A stretch of DNA of 64,000 bases from Peptoniphilus duerdenii ATCC BAA-1640 (GTDB taxonomy: Bacteria; Bacillota; Clostridia; Tissierellales; Peptoniphilaceae), in NCBI RefSeq assembly GCF_000146345.1, contig NZ_GL397071.1:466499-530498 (forward strand), read 5' to 3'. Numbering within the stretch: position 1 is the first letter of the stretch; each line of letters starts with the position of its first letter. Position numbers and translations under genes: made by a program. Below the pieces are notes generated by a model. It was not told the DNA's origin and made no database searches. It saw only the letters and a program-made list of their open reading frames with translations. This document shows positions 51,092 through 59,668 of the stretch, piece after piece.

Positions 51092-52246
51092 ATGGTTGAA
51101 CTAGAAGAAATATTAGAATTGATGAATCTTAGGCAGGAAGGTGGGTACTGGGATTTTAAAAAAGAATGGTATAAATCTGATAGTAAAGGGAAGCAAAATT
51201 TGCTTCATGATATTATTTGCATGTCTAATAATTTAGATAGTAGAGACGCTTTTATAATAATAGGTGTCGACGAAGAAGATAATTATAATGTTAGAGATAT
51301 AAGTGAAGACGATGGAAGGAAAAACACTCAAAACATAGTTGATTTTCTAAAAGACAAAAAATTTGCGGGTGGTTTAAGACCAACGGTATATGTAAAAAGC
51401 TATCAAATATTAGGTAAAACAATTGATGTAATGGTGATATTGAATGACAATAACACACCATATTATTTGACAGATAACTTTCAGGGAATTAGGGCAAATT
51501 ATATTTACACGAGAATTCAAGATACTAACACACCTGTAGATAGATCAGCAGATTTAGATAAAGTTGAATATTTGTGGAAAAAACGATTTGGACTAACTCA
51601 AACAGTTTTAGAAAGATTTGAGATTTATCTTGAGGATTATGAAAATTGGAATGATGGTCCATATGGTGAAATGCAAAAGTACTACAAGTATTTTCCAGAG
51701 TTCACTATTGAATATGAGAGTGCTAGAGACGAAGGAGATGGATACAGATATTATTTTTTTTCTCAAGTAGATTCAAGGCCACATTGGTATGATATAAAAT
51801 TTAGATATCATCAGACACTATTGAAAGAATTAGGTGGGGTTGCTTTAGATGGAGGCAGGTATTTTACGCCTTGCCCTGAAATAGATGGAATTACATTAGA
51901 CAAAAACAATAGCTTTAGTTGGGATTTTTCATATAGGTATTTTACGAAAGGAACTTTTCTTTATAAGTTAAATCAGTTTTTCTATTTTCAGGAAAGCTTT
52001 AGTGATAAGTTTTCTAGAGACAGATTATTTGAAGTTGTACTATTATTTGAATCAGAAGAAGAACGCATAGAATTTAAAGAATTTATTAGGAATAATTGGT
52101 ATAATAGAAAAAAATATTTAAAAAATGTACACATGCCCAATATTCCGAATTTTCCACAGTACAAAGAGGGGGCATTTGTTGAAGAATATGAAAATGCATT
52201 AGTTCTCAATAAAATGTTAGAAGAATTTAGAAATAGTGCAGAATAA
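51092..52246 (+). CDS. AlbA_2/Schlafen-like ATP-binding protein
   Basis: A 384-residue protein. Residues 1-170 match the AlbA_2 domain of divergent-AAA/Schlafen-like proteins: NLRQEGGYWDFKKEWY (acidic E/D and K of the core), DIICMSNNLDSRDAFIIIGVDEE and a PYYLTDNFQGIRANYIYTRIQDTNTP segment. The C-terminal half is unfamiliar. AlbA_2 proteins include nucleic-acid-cleaving or regulatory proteins, several in defence contexts. Its place just beyond the recombinases suggests either the last cargo gene or the first host gene. Confidence 0.7.
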   Translation: MVELEEILELMNLRQEGGYWDFKKEWYKSDSKGKQNLLHDIICMSNNLDSRDAFIIIGVDEEDNYNVRDISEDDGRKNTQNIVDFLKDKKFAGGLRPTVYVKSYQILGKTIDVMVILNDNNTPYYLTDNFQGIRANYIYTRIQDTNTPVDRSADLDKVEYLWKKRFGLTQTVLERFEIYLEDYENWNDGPYGEMQKYYKYFPEFTIEYESARDEGDGYRYYFFSQVDSRPHWYDIKFRYHQTLLKELGGVALDGGRYFTPCPEIDGITLDKNNSFSWDFSYRYFTKGTFLYKLNQFFYFQESFSDKFSRDRLFEVVLLFESEEERIEFKEFIRNNWYNRKKYLKNVHMPNIPNFPQYKEGAFVEEYENALVLNKMLEEFRNSAE

Positions 52247-52627
52247 ATATGTTCCCGCATACGAGAATTTTGAGAAATTTCAAATTTTATCAATACTGAC
52301 CACTCAAGCCATGTGGAGACTATCTGTTTGATGTCAAGGGTCGGAGCGTAATAAGCTATAAAGCTCGGTGATACTCCGGTTTTCCGGTAATCGGGCTGAT
52401 TTATCATTGGGCAGATAAAACGCTCTGTGGAAAATTATTCAAAGGTAAATCAGATCAAAAAGTGTGAGAGTTGAGTTGCCCTGATAGATGTCGCTGTGTT
52501 GAGTTGCCGAGTTAGATGTTGGGGAAGTTGTGGCTGTGAGATAGATGTCAGGGCTTAAAAGGCTTGATATATTTATTCGCAAAATTTACGTGTCTATTAT
52601 AGAACGGTAAAAGGAGGAATTTCGTCA
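52247..52627. other. Intergenic region with repeats and a coding-like relic
   Basis: No intact gene. On the minus strand, 52407 down to about 52255 reads as coding-like protein (TGVSPSFIAYYAPTLDIKQI) that has lost its end, perhaps a gene relic. TTGAGTTGCC is repeated at 52471 and 52499 (28 bp apart), each followed by TAGATGT, with a third TAGATGT at 52542. AAAGGAGG at the end serves the next gene. Base composition starts to rise here. Confidence 0.4.
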
Positions 52628-53929
52628 ATGGAGTATGTAGTCGTTGGAATATGCATCGTGGCAGTGGTGGCCATTGCTGCATTGTTAATATATAGGAGAA
52701 AGAGAATGAATTCTCTCGAAGGTGAGCGTAAATCCGATCAGGATAGTGGTGCGATAATTACACAGCAAACCATTGAATTATCTCAGTCAGACCCGAAGCT
52801 TGATGAACTTGTTATTCAGATGGAAATGCTTCCTGCAGAAGTAATAGCAGATGAGAATAAGCTGGTAGAAATAACTGATAGTAAAGTTCTGGCGCGAGTG
52901 AACAATCTTGTCCCCGGATTGTCGCAGGTCGGTGTATTAGGTTCAAATGCAGTCCAAGCCGCAAAAGCAGGGAGCGAGGTTTTGTATCGCGCTATAATCC
53001 CGGCCGGTGCTAAACTTGCCAATTCTAAGGCTATGGAAGGAGCGGTTCGAGGATTCTATCATGGTGATAATGGAATCAAGGGTTATGCAGACTTTGTAGA
53101 AGTTCAAGCTCAAAATGTAACGGCTGTAGCAGCAAATACTGCAGCGGCAGCTATGAGTGTTGCATCAATGGTTGTCGGGCAGTATTACATGACGCAGATA
53201 AATGCAGAGCTTGGAGAAATCAGTGATGGAATTTCAAAAATATCTGATTTCCAAGATAACGAATTCCGAAGTCGGTTTTTTTCACTCGTTGCTCATGTTA
53301 AGAAAATTGCTGACTTTCAGGTAGAGATCCTTGAGAATGATGAATTGAGACTGTCAAAGATTGCGCAGCTCGATAATCTGGAAGAAGAATGTACTCAGTT
53401 ACTTGGTCAGGTTAATTTAACTTTGGCGGGTTTTGCAAAGAAAAATGATCTGGATTATGCATCTTATGAAAAGGAATTAAAAGAAGCGCAAAGCTGGTAT
53501 ACATGCCAAAAAGCATTACTTGATGTGCTGTATAAGATTTCCGACTTGAGGTATACGCTTTATATGGGGGCTGTCTCAAGAGAGCAGTGCGCAGCGCTTT
53601 TGCCGACATACACAAAGCAGGTGGAAGATACTCAAGCATTATTGACTGGGTGGCATCAGACATCCGTAAATCGCTTAGGCATTGATACAGACGAGATCAA
53701 GCGTAAAAGAGTTGGATTCGATGGCGTCATTCATTTTATTCCCGGATTATTCAATGATGACCTTAAATTTAAGGCAATAGATGAAAGAACTGTAGAAATG
53801 ATAACGGATCAAGCTTCAGTAAAATCTATTGTACATTCGCAGGATACTTCTGATCTTTATGCCGATGATGTGCAACTTATTTCTAAAGACGGCAAAATTT
53901 ACTACTTACCGATGGATAAGGCGGAGTAA
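52628..53929 (+). CDS. Hypothetical membrane-anchored protein
   Basis: A 433-residue protein of unknown function. Residues 4-22 (VVVGICIVAVVAIAALLIY) are a membrane anchor followed by RRKR, so the bulk should be cytoplasmic. A Gly/Ala-rich stretch near residues 115-190 ends in AAAAMSVASMVVGQYYM, a possible second membrane or membrane-inserting helix. Long helices follow (residues 200-330). No enzyme motif is seen. Codon use is more GC-rich than the prophage, indicating another origin. Strong AAAGGAGG site, so probably expressed. Confidence 0.65.
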   Translation: MEYVVVGICIVAVVAIAALLIYRRKRMNSLEGERKSDQDSGAIITQQTIELSQSDPKLDELVIQMEMLPAEVIADENKLVEITDSKVLARVNNLVPGLSQVGVLGSNAVQAAKAGSEVLYRAIIPAGAKLANSKAMEGAVRGFYHGDNGIKGYADFVEVQAQNVTAVAANTAAAAMSVASMVVGQYYMTQINAELGEISDGISKISDFQDNEFRSRFFSLVAHVKKIADFQVEILENDELRLSKIAQLDNLEEECTQLLGQVNLTLAGFAKKNDLDYASYEKELKEAQSWYTCQKALLDVLYKISDLRYTLYMGAVSREQCAALLPTYTKQVEDTQALLTGWHQTSVNRLGIDTDEIKRKRVGFDGVIHFIPGLFNDDLKFKAIDERTVEMITDQASVKSIVHSQDTSDLYADDVQLISKDGKIYYLPMDKAE

Positions 53930-53937
53930 GGAGAGAT

Positions 53938-54051
53938 CTGCATGAGTTTATCAGCGAGAAGGCGCCGGGACAAGAATATGGATTAACAGCTGAAGAAATG
54001 AATGTTATTCTTAAAGAAGAAGGGTTTCTTTATGGTAAGCCCGTTCATTAA
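53938..54051 (+). pseudogene. C-terminal fragment, antirepressor-like
   Basis: A 37-codon open stretch without a start, containing GLTAEEMNVILKEEGFLYG and a stop. It looks like the end of a phage antirepressor or KilA-C-type protein whose front part is missing. It adjoins the recombinase fragment that follows. Confidence 0.4.
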
Positions 54052-54059
54052 GCCAAAAA

Positions 54060-54302
54060 GAAATTTACGTTTTCTTTGAAAAAGAAAATATCAATATGCT
54101 CGATTCCAAAGGCGAGGTTTTGATGACCATTATGGCCGCTCTTGCGCAGCAGGAATCGGAATCCATCTCGGCAAATGTAAGGCTCGGCATTCAGTTCAGA
54201 AATCAGCAGGGAAAAGTCAGAGTCAATCACAATCGATTCCTCGGCTATACAAAAGATGAAGATGGGAAACTCATCATCGTTCCGGAGGAAGCTGAAATCG
54301 TA
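54060..54302 (+). pseudogene. Internal fragment of a serine recombinase
   Basis: About 81 codons ([20 protein letters not shown] ... [20 protein letters not shown]) matching residues roughly 130-210 of the intact recombinase at 49447 at about 75% identity. It lacks the catalytic serine and the DNA-binding domain, and it breaks off in mid-domain at about 54300 where relaxase sequence begins in another frame. Confidence 0.85.
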
Positions 54303-55036
54303 TCGACTGAAACTCTCTGGTTGGGAGAAAGCCGCCCGCATGGACAGTTTGGGCGAAGGATATGGATTGGAAGATTTGAGGGCAGTTCTCTTAGGGAAGA
54401 AAGCACATACCCCGCGAAAGAAAACAGTCACACAGGCAGAGCCGCCGAAGGTCAATCTGCTGGTGGACATTCAGGCAAAATTGCAGGCTGGAAAAGGTGC
54501 TGGCTATGCGCGATGGGCTAAAGTTTTCAATCTAAAGCAAATGGCGCAGACCATGAATTACCTGTCAGAGAATAACCTGCTGGAGTATGCGGTTTTGGAA
54601 GAAAAGGCTGCGGCTGCCACGGCACATCACAATGAACTTTCGGCGCAGATCAAAGCGGCTGAAAAGCGCATGGCAGAGATTGCTGTTCTGCGTACTCACA
54701 TCGTAAATTATGCCAAGACCCGTGAGGTTTATGTAGCATACCGCAAAGCGGGTTACTCTAAGAAATTCCGGGAGGAACATGAGGAAGAAATTCTGCTCCA
54801 CCAGGCTGCTAAGAATGCCTTTGATGAGATGGGAGTCAAGAAGCTTCCCAAGGTCAAAGAGTTGCAGACGGAGTACGCGAAATTGCTGGAAGAAAAGAAA
54901 AAGACCTATGCCGAGTACCGGCGTTCCCGTGAGGAAATGCGGGAGCTTTTAACGGCAAAGGCAAATGTAGATCGAGTGCTGAAAAATGGAGGTAGAACAG
55001 GATGTTGAAAAAGAAAAAGACCACGGCCAGCGGTAA
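54295..55036 (+). pseudogene. C-terminal part of a Tn1549-type relaxase, truncated and frameshifted
   Basis: About 240 codons of helical, charged sequence ([60 protein letters not shown]) that I recognise as the tail of relaxases of Tn1549/Tn5382-like conjugative elements. The catalytic N-terminus is missing. Near 54980 an A-run (CTGAAAAATGG) carries what looks like one extra base: the present frame stops at 55008, whereas the alternative frame continues MEVEQDVEKEKDHGQR to a stop at 55034, the ending expected for the family. Confidence 0.8.
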
Positions 55037-55073
55037 GCTGGTTCTGGTAAAAAGCGTTCGCAGAACGCGCAGC

Positions 55074-55190
55074 CACAGAATGAAATTCTGTGTTCAAAGG
55101 GGCTTGGGGGCGCTGCCCTCAACAAGCAAGCAGAGAGGAAAATCACAAAGGGATTTTCTTCTCTGCTGGCCTGTGTGTATTAACACAGGC
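55074..55190. repeat. Three consecutive perfect hairpins after the relaxase relic
   Basis: CACAGAAT-GAA-ATTCTGTG (55074-55092); GCAGAGAGGAAAATC (55130-55144) with GGATTTTCTTCTCTGC (55151-55166); GCCTGTGT-GTATTA-ACACAGGC (55169-55190). Probably the non-coding region following relaxase genes in the parent conjugative element. Confidence 0.6.
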
Positions 55191-55257
55191 ATTGCTTGCC
55201 AGTATTATTCCCGAATTCAAGATAATTTTGGAATAACCACCTTTCTCGCTATTCCGC

Positions 55258-55428
55258 ATGATGGGGGCGGCAGGCGTCATCGAGGAACTGAAAGCTCGTG
55301 TCCCATACACTGGGTGGGCTGATAAATACACTGAAAGCGCAGGTGGAGAAAATTATACAAGTAGAACTGATATCCAAGTAAATCAAAACCACCCGTTGAT
55401 GAACGGGTGGTTTGAACAGGCACTATAA
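55258..55428 (+). pseudogene. Short coding-like relic
   Basis: A 56-codon frame starting MMGAAGVIEELKARVPYTG with no ribosome site, ending in NHPLMNGWFEQAL across a hairpin. Probably a remnant of the conjugative element. The stop codon overlaps the repeat TGAACAGGCACTAT. The function is not known. Confidence 0.35.
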
Positions 55429-55489
55429 GGGCCTATCTCCGGTGGTGGCTCTCTAAAGAGGGCATTATTGCCCCCAGTTGAACTGGGGG
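55386..55489. repeat. Hairpin cluster at the left border of cargo 2
   Basis: AAACCACCCGTT-GATG-AACGGGTGGTTT (55386-55413) is a perfect 12 bp stem. GGGCA-TTAT-TGCCC (55460-55473) and CCCCCAG-TTGAA-CTGGGGG (55471-55489, followed by ATTTTAT) overlap by three bases, so only one can form at a time. The rest of 55490-55707 has a minor stem (GTTTATAGAG with CTCTAAAC near 55660-55690), a probable terminator of the AraC gene, and no gene. Confidence 0.6.
55413..55426 (+). repeat. Left copy of 14-nt direct repeat TGAACAGGCACTAT
   Basis: Identical to 63802-63815, so the two copies bracket the whole AraC-ECF-ABC-DtxR cargo of about 8.4 kb. The flanks differ. Possible insertion or recombination boundary. 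Confidence 0.5.
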
Positions 55490-55707
55490 ATTTTATCATT
55501 CCTATTCGGTGCCATAAAATGGGCGCCAGAGAAAAATTCCCTGACGCTCGCTTCTTGCCCAACTAAACATGATTGCTATTATGTAGAAAAAAGCAAGGGG
55601 ATTTTCGAATATGTCGAAATATTTTCCTTCTGCTCTGCTAAGCGAAGATGATATTTCAATAGTTTATAGAGGAACTTCTCTAAACAGAATGATTTATTAT
55701 ATCGTTT

Positions 55708-56688
55708 TTATTGATTTTTTTGCTGTGCCCACTTCCGATATTCAGAAGGATATAGACCAGTACTTTTTTTGAAGTCTCTTGAAAAACGACCAGCATTACT
55801 ATATCCAACAGCCAGAGCAATTTGCTCAATTGAAAAATCGGTGGAGCAAAGGAGATTTTCTCCCTGAGATAAACGCCGTTGTTGAATATATTCCGTAATG
55901 GTGCAGCAATAGACCTGCTTAAATGTAATTTTCAACTTTGTTGTTCCCATGCAGGCAATGCGCGCTAGTTTATCTAAAAGAATTTCTCTGTTGTAATGAT
56001 CGTTGATATACGCAGCGACATTTTCAAGAGATTTTATATCCTGTGATGAAATACGGACTTTCCCTCTTTCTGGACTCTTTTTGTTATGTTCGACAATCAA
56101 AGCAACTGCCTCGAAAACTTTACTTTGGAAGAATAGTTTTGCGGCCATTCCATCTCCATTATAATTCCAGATTTTGCGTAACAGAGAAACCATTTCAGGG
56201 AAATCATTTGCTTGATCAATCTCGCGAAATGCTTCATCTGGATTTATATATTCATCTGGAAATGCTTCTTTTAGATACTTTTCATAGTAAGCAGGCATAA
56301 TCTCTATACCAATCGTCCGAATTGGTATGTTTTTATGAAAAATTGCCTTGTATGGGTGCTGGCCTCCAAAGAATGTTTTTATACATCCCGCGGTAAGGCG
56401 CCGGTAAGGCATGATTTCTTCACCAGATACAGATTCGTAATAGGTGATGCTTAGGCTCTCCGGCCAGTTTAGGCTTTCCTGATCGAAAAATTCATCCTCG
56501 TAAAAATAGAAATCATGTATTTTGATATTAAATAGGTTTTTTTCACCGTATATCCAATAAATTCCCTCTCCAAATGATTCAGGCAAACAATAAAAGTTTC
56601 CAATAGAGCTAAATTTTCCATTTGGTGGCATTTTCTGAAAACCACTTTTTATCAACATAGTATTGAATTGAGCAGCAATATCGGACAT
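55708..56688 (-). CDS. AraC-family regulator of cargo 2
   Basis: A 326-residue regulator divergent from the ECF operon. The C-terminal AraC reading head: ILLDKLARIACMGTTKLKITFKQ and FSIEQIALAVGYSNAGRFSRDFK, then GLYPSEYRKW. The N-terminal 200 residues are a ligand-binding part. ATG at 56688 has GAGGAAG seven bases upstream; a longer frame to 56730 would run over the operator repeats. Divergent arrangement and the paired operator at 56700-56730 indicate control of itself and the transporter genes, as with YbtA-like activators of siderophore loci. Confidence 0.85.
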   Translation of the reverse strand: MSDIAAQFNTMLIKSGFQKMPPNGKFSSIGNFYCLPESFGEGIYWIYGEKNLFNIKIHDFYFYEDEFFDQESLNWPESLSITYYESVSGEEIMPYRRLTAGCIKTFFGGQHPYKAIFHKNIPIRTIGIEIMPAYYEKYLKEAFPDEYINPDEAFREIDQANDFPEMVSLLRKIWNYNGDGMAAKLFFQSKVFEAVALIVEHNKKSPERGKVRISSQDIKSLENVAAYINDHYNREILLDKLARIACMGTTKLKITFKQVYCCTITEYIQQRRLSQGENLLCSTDFSIEQIALAVGYSNAGRFSRDFKKSTGLYPSEYRKWAQQKNQ

Positions 56689-56699
56689 AATCATCTTCC

Positions 56700-56730
56700 T
56701 CAGACACATTAGACATACTTTCAGACACAT
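56700..56730 (-). promoter_or_regulatory. Paired AraC-type operator repeats
   Basis: TCAGACACAT occurs at 56700-56709 and again at 56721-56730, a direct repeat with exactly 21 bp (two helical turns) spacing, with a weaker AGACATACT between. This is the classic layout for AraC-family dimers, in the divergent promoter region. Confidence 0.65.
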
Positions 56731-56873
56731 CGGACGACAATGGGCTGAATGTGTTGCGAAAGCAAATCAGTTCATGTATAATTTTATACAGCGGTTAGCT
56801 GGAACTAATCAAAGCTTACCACATTGATTTTAAAAAGTCAAATGTGGAATATATCAAAATGGAGGAACAAAAA

Positions 56874-57473
56874 ATGTCTAACACGAAATCCGGTCTTTCT
56901 GTCAAAGAACTTATCGTAACAGGTGTCTTTTCCGCAATTATCTTTATCTGTATCAGCCTTAGCGGTGGTGTGTTTGCGATGATGCCAGCACTCACTTTCT
57001 ACTATCCTGTCGGTGCTGCTCTTCTTGCTGGTCCAGTGTATTTGCTTATGGTTGCGAAAGTACCAAAGAAAGGCCCCATTTTTATTGCAAGTGCGCTTAT
57101 GGCAATCTTTTGCTTTGTAACAGGTATGCACATTGGAATGACAATCGGCTATTTAATTGGTGGAGTACTTGCAGAAATTGTCGCACACACTGCAAATTAT
57201 AAAAGCAAAAAAATGAATATTCTTTCGTATGTATTCTTTTGCTTGGGTGGAACTGGCACATATATTGCATATTTTATTAACCCGCAAACATGGGTAAATA
57301 CTATGCTGGAAAAAGGAACGACACAGGAATATCTTGATAGTATGCTTGCATCTACCAGTTGGATCGTACTTGTAACAATGTTGATCGGAACAATAGTGAT
57401 TGCTTTGCTCAGCGGTTTTGTTGGAAGCAAGCTATTAAAGAAACAGTTTGAAAAAGCGGGTATCACAGCGTGA
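56874..57473 (+). CDS. MptD-family ECF transporter substrate-binding (S) component
   Basis: A 199-residue integral membrane protein (ATG 56874, GGAGGAAC upstream). Hydrophobic segments follow one another: VKELIVTGVFSAIIFICISL, FYYPVGAALLAGPVYLLMVA, IFIASALMAIFCFVTG, GYLIGGVLAEIVAH, and a C-terminal pair near residues 160-185. It is of the MptD-like class of putative ECF S components. It would bind the substrate and dock to the T-A module encoded by the next two genes. Substrate unknown; trace metal chelate or vitamin are open options. Confidence 0.85.
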   Translation: MSNTKSGLSVKELIVTGVFSAIIFICISLSGGVFAMMPALTFYYPVGAALLAGPVYLLMVAKVPKKGPIFIASALMAIFCFVTGMHIGMTIGYLIGGVLAEIVAHTANYKSKKMNILSYVFFCLGGTGTYIAYFINPQTWVNTMLEKGTTQEYLDSMLASTSWIVLVTMLIGTIVIALLSGFVGSKLLKKQFEKAGITA

Positions 57474-58201
57474 ATATACAGTACACAAAAATTCATAGTG
57501 GATTGTGTACGTTTGATCCACGTACAAAAATCTTGTTACTTGCAATCACTGTATTTGCCGCAACGATGGCTCCATCGTTGCGGCATGTATGGCTATTAGT
57601 GTTATTCATCACACTTTTTGGATGCACATGCGGAAAAGCCAAACGCTCTTTATGCCATCTGATCTTTTTTGCTTTATTTTATTTACTGACCCTTTACGTT
57701 CTCTCTCTTGAAACGGGTGTTGTACATACGATGTTTGTCGCATGGATGGGGCTTTTCTACAAAGTGTATCCTTGTGCAATGCTCGCTGGAATCATACTGT
57801 CCACAACGAGTGTAAATGAATTTCTGACAGCAATGAATAAAGCACATGTTTCTAAAGGAATATACATTCCGTTGGCAGTTATGTTGCGATATATTCCGAC
57901 AATTCAAGAAGATTGGCACTATATCAAAGACGGTATGCGTTTAAGAGATGTATCACTTTCGTTTAAGGGTTTTATTCATCACCCTGGGATGACAATTGAG
58001 TGTTTGTATGTCCCGCTTTTAATGACTGCGTCCAAGGCAGCTGATGAACTTGCAATTGCATCTGTAACAAGAGGCATTGAAAATCCTCATTCACGGACCT
58101 GTCTGATACAAATCAAATTTAGAATACAGGATATTTTGGTAATCATTTGTTTCTTGTTTCTTTTGGCGTTGAACGCAGGTGAGATTGGAGGTGCGGTATG
58201 A
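57470..58201 (+). CDS. ECF transporter transmembrane (T) component
   Basis: A 243-residue EcfT-type protein. GTG start overlaps the S-component stop. FDPRTKILLLAITVFAATM is the family's N-terminal signature. The cytoplasmic coupling segment carries the Ala-Arg-Gly-type motif AIASVTRGIE near residue 200. It links S component and ATPase. Ends in a four-base overlap with the ATPase gene. Confidence 0.85.
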   Translation: MNIQYTKIHSGLCTFDPRTKILLLAITVFAATMAPSLRHVWLLVLFITLFGCTCGKAKRSLCHLIFFALFYLLTLYVLSLETGVVHTMFVAWMGLFYKVYPCAMLAGIILSTTSVNEFLTAMNKAHVSKGIYIPLAVMLRYIPTIQEDWHYIKDGMRLRDVSLSFKGFIHHPGMTIECLYVPLLMTASKAADELAIASVTRGIENPHSRTCLIQIKFRIQDILVIICFLFLLALNAGEIGGAV

Positions 58202-59667
58202 TCCAATTCAAAAATGTTGGCTTTGCCTATGCAGGGACAACCGCTTCCGAAATCGGAGTAAAACATATTGACCTATTTGTAGAAACAGGAGAATGCGTTT
58301 TGCTTTGCGGTCGTTCTGGGTGTGGTAAGACAACAATTACAAAATTGATTAATGGACTTATCCCTAATTATTTCCCTGGCGAGTTAAATGGCGATGTACA
58401 AGTGGATGACCTGAAGGTTTTTGAAACACCTACATATCAACTTGCTGAAAAAATCGGATCTGTATTTCAAAATCCGAGGACCCAGTTCTTTAATGTAGAT
58501 GTGGACAGTGAAATCGCATTTGGAATAGAAAACGCGGCTGTCCCACCGGAGGAATTGCATCGTAGACTTGGAAATACTCTTGATGTCTTACATATCCGTC
58601 ATTTGCAGGGACGAAATATATTTGAATTATCCGGGGGCGAAAAACAAAAAGTTGCCTTTGCGTCTGTGTATGCAATGGACCCGGATATTTACTTGTTGGA
58701 TGAGCCGTCTTCTAACTTGGATATGGCCTCAATAGCGGACTTAAAAAAATATTTGCAGCTTCTGAAAAAAGCGGGAAAAACAATTTTAATTGCTGAACAC
58801 CGCCTTTATTATCTTCTTGATATAGCAGATCGCATTGTATATTTGTCAGAAGGGGAAATCCAGGCAATTTGGACGTCAGCAGAACTCAGAAAGCTCTCGG
58901 ATGTTGAAAGAAAGAATATGGGGCTGCGCGCTGTGGCGTTAGAAACTGTGTATCCCGTTGTTGCCAATGTTCCAATTCAAAAACCTGTACTGGAAATACA
59001 AGATGTATCACTATTTTACAAAAAGCAGATGATTATCAGTCACATCTCAATGCAGGCTTCTAAAGGTGAAATCATTGGCGTTGTCGGATGCAATGGAGCT
59101 GGGAAAACGACATTCCTTCGTGCTTTATGTGGGTTGCATAAAGGATCCACAGGGAAATTCTTGTGGCAAGGCAATGCACAAAATGAAAAGGAACGCATGA
59201 AGCGATCTTTTATGGTTATGCAGGATGTTAACTACGAATTGTTTGCAGATAGTGTAGAAGCTGAATGTACGTTTGGAATCAGATACACTGATCCTGCGCT
59301 GGTGAAAAGAGCATTAGATGATTTGGACCTTCTTTCTGTCCGTAAACGGCATCCGAACACACTTTCCGGAGGACAAAAGCAGCGGGTTGCTGTAGCCGTT
59401 AGTATGATATGCGGTAAGGAAGTGGTGGTTTTTGATGAACCAACTTCGGGTCTTGATTATGACAGCATGGAGCAAGTTAGCAAATTGATTCAGGACCTTG
59501 CAAAAAATAAAGTCATATTTGTTGTCACTCACGATTATGAATTTGTCTGCCAAACATGCTCGCGTCTGATTCGCTTTGATTGTCACGTTTTGGCAGATGA
59601 TATTCCCGTTTGTATAGAAAACAAGGAAAGAATTTATGCACTTATGGAACAGGGGGAGAAAAAGTGA
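58198..59667 (+). CDS. ECF transporter ATPase with two fused ABC domains
   Basis: A 489-residue double ATPase. Domain 1: Walker A GRSGCGKTTITK near residue 39, signature ELSGGEKQKVAFASV near residue 143, Walker B YLLDEPSSNLD. Domain 2: Walker A GCNGAGKTTFLR near residue 300, signature TLSGGQKQRVAVAVSM near residue 386, Walker B VVVFDEPTSGLD. A single fused chain replaces the usual EcfA/EcfA' pair. Powers uptake through the S and T proteins. Confidence 0.9.
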   Translation: MIQFKNVGFAYAGTTASEIGVKHIDLFVETGECVLLCGRSGCGKTTITKLINGLIPNYFPGELNGDVQVDDLKVFETPTYQLAEKIGSVFQNPRTQFFNVDVDSEIAFGIENAAVPPEELHRRLGNTLDVLHIRHLQGRNIFELSGGEKQKVAFASVYAMDPDIYLLDEPSSNLDMASIADLKKYLQLLKKAGKTILIAEHRLYYLLDIADRIVYLSEGEIQAIWTSAELRKLSDVERKNMGLRAVALETVYPVVANVPIQKPVLEIQDVSLFYKKQMIISHISMQASKGEIIGVVGCNGAGKTTFLRALCGLHKGSTGKFLWQGNAQNEKERMKRSFMVMQDVNYELFADSVEAECTFGIRYTDPALVKRALDDLDLLSVRKRHPNTLSGGQKQRVAVAVSMICGKEVVVFDEPTSGLDYDSMEQVSKLIQDLAKNKVIFVVTHDYEFVCQTCSRLIRFDCHVLADDIPVCIENKERIYALMEQGEKK

Positions 59668-59668
59668 T

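Noticed and set aside
52257..52407. Minus-strand ORF reaching into the AlbA_2 gene called as a gene
   Set aside because: Only the outer part looks coding-like; the rest is antisense shadow of the AlbA_2 gene, so it is at most a relic.
54096..54521. 141-residue ORF from the recombinase fragment through the junction
   Set aside because: After about 54302 the frame reads relaxase sequence out of frame; it is a chance fusion and not a functional protein.
55002..55322. 106-residue ORF after the relaxase relic
   Set aside because: It runs through three perfect hairpins and uses the frame shifted by the A-run; no sign of a conserved protein.
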